6,736 nucleotides of DNA, from assembly GCA_003561595.1 (NCBI GenBank), contig PWWF01000240.1, positions 1 through 6,736 on the forward strand, written 5' to 3'. The notes under the pieces are model-generated. The model made no database searches. It was not told where the DNA came from and was given only the letters and a program-made list of their open reading frames with translations. Below, one piece after another: positions 1 through 5,742 of this stretch; positions within the stretch are counted from its first letter, which is position 1; each line of letters starts with the position of its first letter. The position numbers and the translations under genes are program-made. This DNA comes from Paracoccaceae bacterium. Lineage in GTDB: Bacteria; Pseudomonadota; Alphaproteobacteria; Rhodobacterales; Rhodobacteraceae.

Positions 1-218
1 ATCTGATCGCACTCATGCGCACCAATCTGAACGTGCAGGAACTGACCGTACAGGCGCTGCTGACGGAAAACCGCGAGCATATCTACCACGCGGCCATGCT
101 CGATCCGCACACAAGCGCCGAGCTGGACCTGCGCCAGATTCGCGCGCTGGTCGATGACCTGCTGGCCGCGCATGGTGACTGGCTGCCCGCGTGGTGCCAT
201 GGACGCAAGGCAGCATGA
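1..218 (+). CDS. GH4 family alpha-galactosidase/alpha-glucosidase, C-terminal end (5' truncated by window edge)
   Basis: Only the last ~72 residues are present. The reading frame is open from the window edge (first full codon at 3) to TGA at 216-218; the internal Met at 15 is not a real start. The tail contains NVQELTVQALLTENRE, YHAAMLDPHTSAEL and DDLLAAHGDWLP. These match the conserved C-terminus of MelA/AglA-type GH4 glycosidases, in which the MLDPHT segment and a final HGDWLP are typical. GH4 enzymes are cytoplasmic and use NAD plus a divalent metal to hydrolyse alpha-galactosides or alpha-glucosides by a redox-assisted mechanism. The active-site part lies upstream, so substrate preference cannot be read here. 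The following galactose-catabolic genes favour alpha-galactosidase (melibiose/raffinose type). It is probably co-transcribed with galD, 52 bp downstream. Confidence 0.85.
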   Translation, partial: LIALMRTNLNVQELTVQALLTENREHIYHAAMLDPHTSAELDLRQIRALVDDLLAAHGDWLPAWCHGRKAA

Positions 219-243
219 TCTTCATCTTGCCAAAAATACTCAC
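217..243. repeat. Candidate dispersed AT-rich intergenic element (Rhodobacterales-type)
   Basis: The 52-bp gap between the GH4 gene and galD begins with an AT-rich stretch whose core is TTCATCTTGCCAAAAATACT (221-240). It stands out against the GC-rich coding sequence on both sides. Read on the minus strand it has the form GAGTATTTTTGGCAAGATGAAG. From memory, close variants of this motif recur between genes in Rhodobacteraceae genomes, often near stop codons. Only one copy is seen in this window, so repeat status is not shown by the sequence here. There is no strong hairpin of the rho-independent terminator kind. Its function is unknown. Confidence 0.4.
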
Positions 244-270
244 ATACCCCCTCAATACCCGGAGAACCGC

Positions 271-1035
271 ATGACCCCTGTCTATCCCGATCTTGATGGC
301 GCATCCGTCTTCATCACTGGTGGCGGCTCGGGGATCGGCGCGGGCCTGACCGAGGCGTTCCTGCGCCAGGGCGCATGCGTGGCCTTTGTCCAGCGCTCCG
401 ATGCCAGCGGGTTCTGCGACGAGATGGAAGGGGCGACGGGCAACCGCCCCCTCTTCATCGCCTGTGACATCACCGACCCGGACGCCCTGCAAGCCGCCAT
501 CGCAAAGGCCGCGCAGGTGCAGGGCGACATTCAGGTGCTTGTGAACAACGCCGCCAATGACCAGCGCCACACGCTGGCCGAGGTGACGCCGGACTTCATG
601 GACTGGGCGCTTTCGATCAATTTCAAATGCTATGTGACCGCCTGTCAGGCCGTCACTCCCGCCATGCAGAAGGCCGGGCGCGGGTCGATCGTGAACCTGA
701 CTTCGATCAGCTACATGATGGGCAATGCGGGCTATCCGATCTACACCTCGGCCAATTCGGCGCTTAACGGGCTGACCCGCAGCCTGGCGCGCGAATTCGG
801 CCCCGACCGTATCCGCGTGAACGCGCTGGTGCCCGGCTGGGTGATGACGCCCAAGCAGATCGAGAAATGGGTCACACCGGAAAAGCTGGCCGCACATCTG
901 GAACGCCAATGCCTGCCTGATGAGCTGGTGCCCCCCGATATTGCCGCAGGCGCGTTGTTTCTGGCATCGGATACCAGTCGCGCGATGACCGGTCAGGCGC
1001 TGGTGATCGATGGCGGCGTGGTGGTGACGGGATGA
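271..1035 (+). CDS. galD: SDR-family D-galactose 1-dehydrogenase-like protein with altered catalytic motif
   Basis: This 254-residue classical short-chain dehydrogenase probably oxidises D-galactose to D-galactono-lactone with NAD(P), the first step of the De Ley-Doudoroff pathway. The ATG at 271 was chosen because GGAGAA (261-266) sits just upstream and the Rossmann strand follows immediately; a longer frame from 154 would overlap the GH4 gene. Visible motifs are the TGGGSGIG dinucleotide loop near residues 16-23, NNAANDQRH (the segment I associate with GalD-type galactose dehydrogenases), Asn117, Ser145 and Tyr158. The usual YxxxK reads Tyr-Thr-Ser-Ala-Asn (158-162), so the catalytic lysine is replaced by Asn162. 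VNALVPGWVMT and a C-terminal VIDGG are intact. The stop overlaps the dgoK start as ATGA. Assignment to galactose rests on that motif and on dgoK/dgoA next door; another aldose or a weakened activity is possible. Confidence 0.85.
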   Translation: MTPVYPDLDGASVFITGGGSGIGAGLTEAFLRQGACVAFVQRSDASGFCDEMEGATGNRPLFIACDITDPDALQAAIAKAAQVQGDIQVLVNNAANDQRHTLAEVTPDFMDWALSINFKCYVTACQAVTPAMQKAGRGSIVNLTSISYMMGNAGYPIYTSANSALNGLTRSLAREFGPDRIRVNALVPGWVMTPKQIEKWVTPEKLAAHLERQCLPDELVPPDIAAGALFLASDTSRAMTGQALVIDGGVVVTG

Positions 1036-1946
1036 GCAGCATCGACTGGATCGCAGTGGATTGGGGCACCTCGAATCTGCGGGTCTGGGGGCTGGCGGGT
1101 GACCGGGTGATCCGACAGGCAAGCTCGGATCAGGGCATGGCGCAGCTGGCGCGCAGCGAATTCGAGGGCGCACTTCTGGCGCTGGTGGCAGACTGGCTGC
1201 CCGATGCGCAGATCACGCCCGTCATCGCCTGCGGCATGGTTGGCAGTCGTCAGGGCTGGGTCGAGGCGCCCTATCGCGCGCTGCCCTGCACCCCCCTTGG
1301 CGGCACGCTGGCGCAGGCGCCCTGCCGCGATCTGCGCCTGTCTGTACATGTCGTGCCCGGGCTGAAACAGACGCGACCCGCCGATGTGATCCGGGGCGAG
1401 GAAACCCAGATCGCCGGGTTTCTGGCGCTTCATCCCGGATGGGACGGGGTGATATGTCTGCCCGGCACTCATAGCAAATGGGTCCATATCAGCGCGGGTG
1501 AGGTGGTCAGCTTCCAGACCTTTCTGACCGGTGAGATGTTTGCCCTGCTTTCGGACCAGTCCGTGCTGCGCCACACGGTCGGGGGCTGGGACGATGCCGG
1601 GTTCGGCCCCGGTGTCGAACAAGGGATGGAACGCCCCGAGCGGCTGATGGCACGGCTGTTCACGCTGCGCGCCGAGGGGCTGCTGGACGGGCTGGACCCG
1701 GGCCTTGCGCGGGCGCGACTGTCGGGCCTGCTGATCGGGGCGGAACTGGCCGCAGCCAAACCCTATTGGCTGGGCCAGCGCGTGGCGCTGATCGGGGCGG
1801 ATGCGCTGATGCAAAGCTATGCGCAGGCGCTTGGTCCCCTCTCGGTGCCGGTCAGCACGCATGATGCCACGGAAATGACGCTTGCGGGGCTTTCTGCCGC
1901 GCGGGCGCAGTTGCCGGAAGCGGGGGCGCGCCCATGCGTGAACTGA
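1032..1946 (+). CDS. dgoK: 2-dehydro-3-deoxygalactonokinase
   Basis: This 304-residue cytoplasmic sugar-acid kinase phosphorylates 2-dehydro-3-deoxy-D-galactonate with ATP to the 6-phosphate, the step before aldol cleavage. The DgoK signature blocks are all visible: VDWGTSNLRVW at residues 9-19 (phosphate-binding segment of the ASKHA-like fold), CGMVGSRQGW at 67-76, RGEETQ at 121-126, LPGTHSKW at 143-150, followed by FQTFLTGEMFALLS and a Gly-rich C-terminal ATP-site region (LIGAELAAA, LIGADAL). Length is normal for the family. The start ATG overlaps the galD stop (ATGA) and there is no strong Shine-Dalgarno, which suggests translational coupling. The 3' end overlaps dgoA by 13 bp, as expected for enzymes catalysing consecutive steps. 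No key motif is missing. Confidence 0.95.
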   Translation: MSSIDWIAVDWGTSNLRVWGLAGDRVIRQASSDQGMAQLARSEFEGALLALVADWLPDAQITPVIACGMVGSRQGWVEAPYRALPCTPLGGTLAQAPCRDLRLSVHVVPGLKQTRPADVIRGEETQIAGFLALHPGWDGVICLPGTHSKWVHISAGEVVSFQTFLTGEMFALLSDQSVLRHTVGGWDDAGFGPGVEQGMERPERLMARLFTLRAEGLLDGLDPGLARARLSGLLIGAELAAAKPYWLGQRVALIGADALMQSYAQALGPLSVPVSTHDATEMTLAGLSAARAQLPEAGARPCVN

Positions 1947-2533
1947 TCGCCATTCTGCGCGGCCTCACCCCCCCCGAGGCCGCCTCTGTCACCCGCGCGC
2001 TGATCGATGCGGGCATCACCCGGATCGAGGTGCCGCTGAACTCTCCCGACCCGCTGGACAGCATTGCTGCCATGCAGGCCGAATTCGGCGATCAGGCCCA
2101 GATCGGCGCGGGCACCGTGCTGGAGGTGGCGCAGGTCCGGGCCGTTGCCGCCACGGGCGCGCGGCTTGTCGTGTCTCCCGATTGCAACCCGGATGTGATC
2201 ACGGCCACCCGTGCCGCCGGGCTGGACAGCTTTCCCGGCATCTTCACCCCGACCGAGGCTTTTGCCGCCCTGCGCGCGGGGGCAACCGGGCTCAAGCTGT
2301 TTCCCGCCGCACAGATCGGGGCAGCAGGGCTGGCAGCCATGCGCGCGGTGCTGCCGCAAGGCACACCTGTTTATGCCGTGGGCGGTGTCGGCCCGCAGGA
2401 TTTCGCGACATGGCGCAAGGCCGGCGCCACGGGGTTCGGTCTGGGCACCGCGCTTTACGCTCCCGGTATGCCCGCGCCAGAGGTCGCCGCCCGCGCCCGC
2501 GAGGCCGTCGCCGCATGGGATGCCTGCGCCTGA
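1934..2533 (+). CDS. dgoA: 2-dehydro-3-deoxy-6-phosphogalactonate aldolase
   Basis: This 199-residue class I aldolase of the KDPG/KDPGal family cleaves 2-dehydro-3-deoxy-6-phosphogalactonate to pyruvate and D-glyceraldehyde 3-phosphate. It is a TIM barrel of standard length. Visible features are ILRGL at 7-11, IEVPLNSPDP at 31-40 with the conserved active-site Glu32, IGAGTVL at 57-63, SPDCNPDV at 81-88, FPGIFTPTEA at 100-109 and GLKLFPA at 119-125, where Lys121 is the Schiff-base lysine. AVGGVG and GFGLGTALY make up the phosphate-binding end of the barrel. The IEVPLNSP wording, together with the dgoK neighbour, favours the galactonate enzyme over the KDPG aldolase Eda. The start lies inside the end of dgoK; GGAAG at 1916-1920 is rather distant, so translational coupling is likely. 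In some bacteria dgoA is fused to the dehydratase; here it stands alone. Confidence 0.95.
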   Translation: MRELIAILRGLTPPEAASVTRALIDAGITRIEVPLNSPDPLDSIAAMQAEFGDQAQIGAGTVLEVAQVRAVAATGARLVVSPDCNPDVITATRAAGLDSFPGIFTPTEAFAALRAGATGLKLFPAAQIGAAGLAAMRAVLPQGTPVYAVGGVGPQDFATWRKAGATGFGLGTALYAPGMPAPEVAARAREAVAAWDACA

Positions 2534-2557
2534 CAGGCCCAGATAAAGAGAGCGTAC

Positions 2558-4462
2558 ATGACCCGCAGCCTTGGCGTTTGCTACTATCCCGAACACTGGC
2601 CCGAAGACGTCTGGCCACAGGATGCCGCCCGCATGACCGAGGCCGGGCTGACCTGGGTCCGTATCGGCGAATTTGCATGGTCGCGGCTGGAACCCGCCCT
2701 CGGCCAGCCTGACTTCGGCTGGCTGGATCGCGCGATTGCGGTCCTTGGGGCCGCAGGGCTGAAAGTGGTGCTGGGCACGCCCACAGCCACGCCTCCGCGC
2801 TGGATGCTGGACCGCCACCCCGACATGCTGGCGGTGGATGCGCAGGGCCACCCGCGCAAATTCGGCTCGCGCAGGCATTACTGTTTCAGCCATGGGGGCT
2901 ATCTGGCCGAGTGCAAGCGCATCGTCACCCTGCTGGCCGAACGCTACGGCAGCAACCCGCATGTCGCCGCCTGGCAGACCGATAATGAATATGGCTGCCA
3001 TGATACGATCCACAGCTATTCCGACGCGGCCCGATCAGCCTTTCGCGACTGGCTGGCGGATAAATATCAGAACACGGAGGCGCTGAACCGCGCCTGGGGC
3101 AATGTGTTCTGGTCGATGGACTATGCGCATTTCGACCAGATCGACCTGCCCAATCTGACCGTCACCGAACCCAACCCCGCGCATGTGATGGACTTTCGCC
3201 GTTTCAGCAGCGATCAGGTGGTGGCATTCAACCGCGCGCAAATTGACATCATCCGCCGCCATTCCAGCGCGCCGATCGCGCATAACTACATGGGCCGGAT
3301 CACCGAATTCGACCACTGGGCGGTGGGCGCCGATCTGGATATCGCGTCATGGGACAGCTATCCGCTGGGCTTCCTGTCCGACCGGCTGGAAGCGGATGCC
3401 GCGCACAAGGCCGCTTTCCTGCGGCAGGGCGATCCGGATTTTCAGGCCTTCCACCATGACCTCTATCGCGGGGTCGGGCGCGGGCGCTGGTGGGTCATGG
3501 AACAGCAGCCCGGCCCGGTGAACTGGGCACCTTACAACCCTGCCCCCCTGCCAGGCATGGTGCGGCTCTGGACGTGGGAAGCGTTCGCCCACGGGGCCGA
3601 GGCCGTGTGCTATTTCCGCTGGCGGCAGGCCCCGTTTGCGCAGGAACAGATGCATGCGGGGTTGTTGCGCCCCGACAGCGGCCCCGCCCCCGGTCTGGCA
3701 GAGGCCGCGCAGGTCGCGCGCGAACTGACGGATGCGCCCGAACAGGGCTGCGCGCCCGGCGATGTGGCGCTTGTCTTTGACTATGAAAGCGCATGGGCCT
3801 GGACAACACAGCCGCAGGGCGCGGATTTCGATTATTTCCGCCTGTGCTTTGCTTGGTACCGGGCGCTGCGCAGGCTGGGGCTGAATATCGACATCATTCC
3901 CCCCGATACCAAGGATTTGGCGCCGTGGCGGCTGGTGCTGGCACCGGGGCTGTTCACCCTGTCAGACCGTCTGCGCGCGGAACTCCCCTCTTGCCCCGGC
4001 GCGGTGGTCCTTGGTCCGCGCGCCAATGCCCGCACCCGTGATTTCGCGATCCCTGTTCCGCTGCCGCCCGACCTGCCGGGGCTGGATGCGCGCGTGACGC
4101 GTGTCCAAAGCCTGCCCCCCGGCGCGGCCGAGATGCTCGATAACGGTGGCCGCTTCGTGCATTGGGTCGAGGATATCGAGACGACAGCCGAAACCCCGAT
4201 AAAACGGCGCGACGGCAGCCCCGCCCTGATCCGCCATGGCGCGATGCAGTATCTGGCCGGGTGGCCCGATGATACCACGCTGGCCGATATCCTGCGGAAC
4301 ATCTGTACCGAACAGGGCATCGCGACGCTGGACCTGCCACCGCAACTGCGCCTGCGCGACAGCGGGGGGCGGCGCTACATCTTCAACCACGGGGCCGAAG
4401 CAATCACCTGGCAGGGGCGCAGCATCGCGCCTGCAGGGGTCGATATCCGGGCGATTGACTGA
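2558..4462 (+). CDS. GH42 family beta-galactosidase
   Basis: This 634-residue retaining beta-galactosidase hydrolyses lactose or other beta-galactosides. It has no signal peptide, so it should act in the cytoplasm on imported sugar. The N-terminal TIM barrel begins directly with GVCYYPEHWPEDVW. The acid/base Glu144 lies in TDNEYGCHDT and the presumed nucleophile Glu315 in MEQQPGPVNWAP, followed by LWTWEAFAHGAEAVCYFRWRQ. A trimerisation (GATase-like) domain spans roughly residues 385-590, and a small beta domain closes the protein (about 598-634). Length suits the family. The Cys cluster that binds zinc in Thermus-type GH42 enzymes is absent: the positions after NEYGCHDT read HSYSDAA. The start has AAAGAGAG (2545-2552) upstream and follows dgoA by 24 bp, so it is probably the last gene of the galactose operon. 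Glucose/fucose or galactan-oligosaccharide specificity cannot be separated from lactose by sequence alone. Confidence 0.93.
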   Translation: MTRSLGVCYYPEHWPEDVWPQDAARMTEAGLTWVRIGEFAWSRLEPALGQPDFGWLDRAIAVLGAAGLKVVLGTPTATPPRWMLDRHPDMLAVDAQGHPRKFGSRRHYCFSHGGYLAECKRIVTLLAERYGSNPHVAAWQTDNEYGCHDTIHSYSDAARSAFRDWLADKYQNTEALNRAWGNVFWSMDYAHFDQIDLPNLTVTEPNPAHVMDFRRFSSDQVVAFNRAQIDIIRRHSSAPIAHNYMGRITEFDHWAVGADLDIASWDSYPLGFLSDRLEADAAHKAAFLRQGDPDFQAFHHDLYRGVGRGRWWVMEQQPGPVNWAPYNPAPLPGMVRLWTWEAFAHGAEAVCYFRWRQAPFAQEQMHAGLLRPDSGPAPGLAEAAQVARELTDAPEQGCAPGDVALVFDYESAWAWTTQPQGADFDYFRLCFAWYRALRRLGLNIDIIPPDTKDLAPWRLVLAPGLFTLSDRLRAELPSCPGAVVLGPRANARTRDFAIPVPLPPDLPGLDARVTRVQSLPPGAAEMLDNGGRFVHWVEDIETTAETPIKRRDGSPALIRHGAMQYLAGWPDDTTLADILRNICTEQGIATLDLPPQLRLRDSGGRRYIFNHGAEAITWQGRSIAPAGVDIRAID

Positions 4463-4522
4463 CTCTCTTTGCAGCATGACACGGCGCTTGCAACCGGCGC
4501 GGCATGGCCCGATTGTCGTGAC

Positions 4523-4888
4523 ATGGACAAGAGCACCCTGCGCCTGCGTATCCGGATCACATTTGGCGATCACGGCATGATCGGCCCCGGCAAGGCGGAA
4601 TTGCTGGACCGGATCGCGCGCTGCGGCTCTATCGCTGCGGCGGGGCGCGAGATGGGGATGAGCTATCGGCGCGCCTGGGAACTGGTAAGCACGATGAACG
4701 CCATGTTCCGCGATCCCGTGGTCACCCGCACGCGCGGCGGTCCGGGCGGGGGTGGTGCCGCGCTGACAGAGGCCGGGCGGGAGGTGCTGGCGCTCTATCG
4801 TGCGTTCGAGCGTGAGGCGATGACCGCCGGGGCCGAACAGATCGCGGAACTGCAATCACGGCTGCGCGATATTCCCGAAGAAAAATAA
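4523..4888 (+). CDS. modE: ModE-type regulator, winged-helix domain only
   Basis: This 121-residue protein matches the N-terminal DNA-binding domain of ModE, the molybdate-responsive regulator. It starts with a LRLRIRITFGDHGMIGPGKAELL-like segment, then a LysR-like helix-turn-helix (GSIAAAGREMGMSYRRAWELV, about residues 35-55). A Gly-rich wing (TRGGPGGGG, 70-78) and LTEAG follow, ending in a C-terminal helix (about 86-113) suited to dimerisation. E. coli ModE is about 262 residues and carries paired TOBE/Mop domains that bind molybdate; none is present here. The stop is genuine, with modA following after 62 bp. ATG 4523 was chosen because family members begin close to the LRLRI strand; a 54-base extension from ATG 4469 is possible and neither start has a clear Shine-Dalgarno. 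It probably controls modABC through the inverted repeats at the modE/modA junction. Confidence 0.88.
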   Translation: MDKSTLRLRIRITFGDHGMIGPGKAELLDRIARCGSIAAAGREMGMSYRRAWELVSTMNAMFRDPVVTRTRGGPGGGGAALTEAGREVLALYRAFEREAMTAGAEQIAELQSRLRDIPEEK

Positions 4889-4891
4889 CGC
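4866..4891. promoter_or_regulatory. Candidate upstream Mo-box (ModE operator)
   Basis: The left arm GCGATAT (4866-4872) and right arm ATAACGC (4885-4891) are separated by 12 bases and are complementary except at one position. This fits CGNTAT-N12-ATANCG, the core of the ModE operator consensus as I remember it. The mismatch falls at the consensus N. The site overlaps the last codons and stop of modE, so ModE could bind within its own 3' end. Its centre is 48 bp upstream of the centre of the second site. Confidence 0.55.
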
Positions 4892-4892
4892 T

Positions 4893-4921
4893 TGTGCCAG
4901 CGGGCCGTCTGCGGCGATATG
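4893..4921 (+). promoter_or_regulatory. Weak candidate modA promoter
   Basis: TTGTGC (4893-4898) as a -35 element and GATATG (4916-4921) as a -10 element are spaced by 17 bases. Both are poor matches to the sigma-70 consensus. What supports them is position: the -35 lies between the two candidate Mo-boxes and the -10 lies inside the downstream one, as expected for ModE repression. The true start point is not known. Confidence 0.3.
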
Positions 4922-4939
4922 GTCAGCGGATCATATCGC
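4914..4939. promoter_or_regulatory. Candidate downstream Mo-box (ModE operator)
   Basis: A perfect 8-bp inverted repeat, GCGATATG (4914-4921) and CATATCGC (4932-4939), is separated by 10 bases. Further partial symmetry inside the spacer is TC (4923-4924) against GA (4929-4930). The outer core is CGATAT-N12-ATATCG, the same geometry as the upstream site. It ends 11 bp before the modA start codon and directly precedes the likely ribosome binding site GAGG (4942-4945). A bound repressor would block transcription initiation or early elongation of modABC. Confidence 0.65.
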
Positions 4940-4950
4940 ACGAGGCCCCA

Positions 4951-5739
4951 ATGCCGCTTCGCCTTGGCCGCCAGTTCTTGCTGGCGGCAGTGTCATCGCT
5001 GACCCTCGCCGCCGCGCCCGCTTGGGCGCGAGGGGACGCGCCCTTGGTCGCGGCAGCCTCGGACCTGCAATTCGCGGTCGAAGACATCGCCGCCGCCTTT
5101 GAGGCCGAGACCGGGATGCGCGTGCGGCTGGCCACGGGATCGACCGGCAATTTCGCCCGCCAGATCCGCGAGGGCGCACCGTTCGAGATATTCATGGCCG
5201 CAGATGAGCAGTTCATCGCGGATCTTTATGCCGATGGTTTCACGCGGGATGCGGGCGATCTCTACGCCATCGGGCGGCTGGCGATCATGGTGCCCCATGG
5301 TGCGGGTCTGGCACCGGATGCGGAACTGGATCATCTGGCCGAAATGCTTGCGGCAGGGGAGATCACCCGCTTCGCCATCGCCAATCCCGACCATGCCCCC
5401 TACGGCATGCGCGCGCGCGAAGCGCTGCAGGCGCGCGGGCTGTGGGAGGATCTGCAGCCGGTGCTGGTACAGGGCGAGAATGTCAGTCAGGCCGCCGCAT
5501 TTGCGCTGTCGGGCAATGCCGAGGGCGGGATCATCGCGTGGTCGCTGGCGCTTGCCCCGCAACTGGCGGGACGCGGAGACTACGCGCTGATCGACGCGGA
5601 ATTGCACAGCCCCCTGCGCCAGCGCATGGCGCTGCTGAAGAATGCAGGCCCGGTGGCAGAGGCGTTTTATGCCTATCTGATGGCCCCCACCGCCCGCGAG
5701 ATCATGGCACGCTATGGCTTTGCCCTGCCAGAGGAGTGA
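4951..5739 (+). CDS. modA: Molybdate ABC transporter, periplasmic substrate-binding protein
   Basis: This 262-residue periplasmic protein captures molybdate (and probably tungstate) and delivers it to ModBC. The start at 4951 gives a clean Sec signal peptide: Arg at 4 and 7, a hydrophobic core at about 9-22 and an AWA cleavage site after residue 26. GAGG (4942-4945) serves as ribosome binding site; starting at GTG 4894 would place the operator inside the gene and spoil the signal peptide. Mature-protein motifs are LVAAASDLQ with Ser37, ATGSTGNFARQI with Ser64 (the two serines expected to contact the oxyanion), NPDHAPYGMRAREAL around 145-158, QGENVSQAAAF (174-183) and GNAEGGIIAWSLA. The ending AREIMARYGFALP is typical of ModA. 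Length is normal. Only 3 bp separate it from modB, so the genes form one transcription unit. Confidence 0.95.
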   Translation: MPLRLGRQFLLAAVSSLTLAAAPAWARGDAPLVAAASDLQFAVEDIAAAFEAETGMRVRLATGSTGNFARQIREGAPFEIFMAADEQFIADLYADGFTRDAGDLYAIGRLAIMVPHGAGLAPDAELDHLAEMLAAGEITRFAIANPDHAPYGMRAREALQARGLWEDLQPVLVQGENVSQAAAFALSGNAEGGIIAWSLALAPQLAGRGDYALIDAELHSPLRQRMALLKNAGPVAEAFYAYLMAPTAREIMARYGFALPEE

Positions 5740-5742
5740 CGC

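Noticed and set aside
154..270. Upstream extension of the galD reading frame
   Set aside because: It would overlap the GH4 gene and add residues with no SDR similarity; the ATG at 271 has a good Shine-Dalgarno and family-typical length.
219..270. Rho-independent terminator or internal promoter between the GH4 gene and galD
   Set aside because: No stem followed by a T run is visible, and TTGCCA at 227-232 has no acceptable -10 partner 16-19 bases downstream.
13..1173. Minus-strand open frame of 386 codons opposite the GH4 end, galD and the dgoK start
   Set aside because: Pro/Arg/His-rich low-information translation opposite conserved genes, with no supporting start signal or domain.
1817..3013. 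Long minus-strand open frame opposite dgoK, dgoA and the beta-galactosidase
   Set aside because: Same shadow-frame composition, no recognisable motif, and it spans three well-supported sense genes.
4441..4464. CGATAT at 4441-4446 as a third Mo-box upstream of modE
   Set aside because: The bases 12 positions further on do not form the matching ATANCG arm, so only a half-site is present, inside coding sequence.
4455..4483. TTGACT at 4455-4460 as a -35 element for modE
   Set aside because: The -35 is good, but the bases at the right distance (GACACG) do not resemble a -10 element, and it overlaps the end of the beta-galactosidase gene.
4894..4950. GTG at 4894 as an earlier modA start
   Set aside because: It would add 19 residues ahead of a well-formed signal peptide and place the operator in the coding region; ATG 4951 has a GAGG site at suitable spacing.
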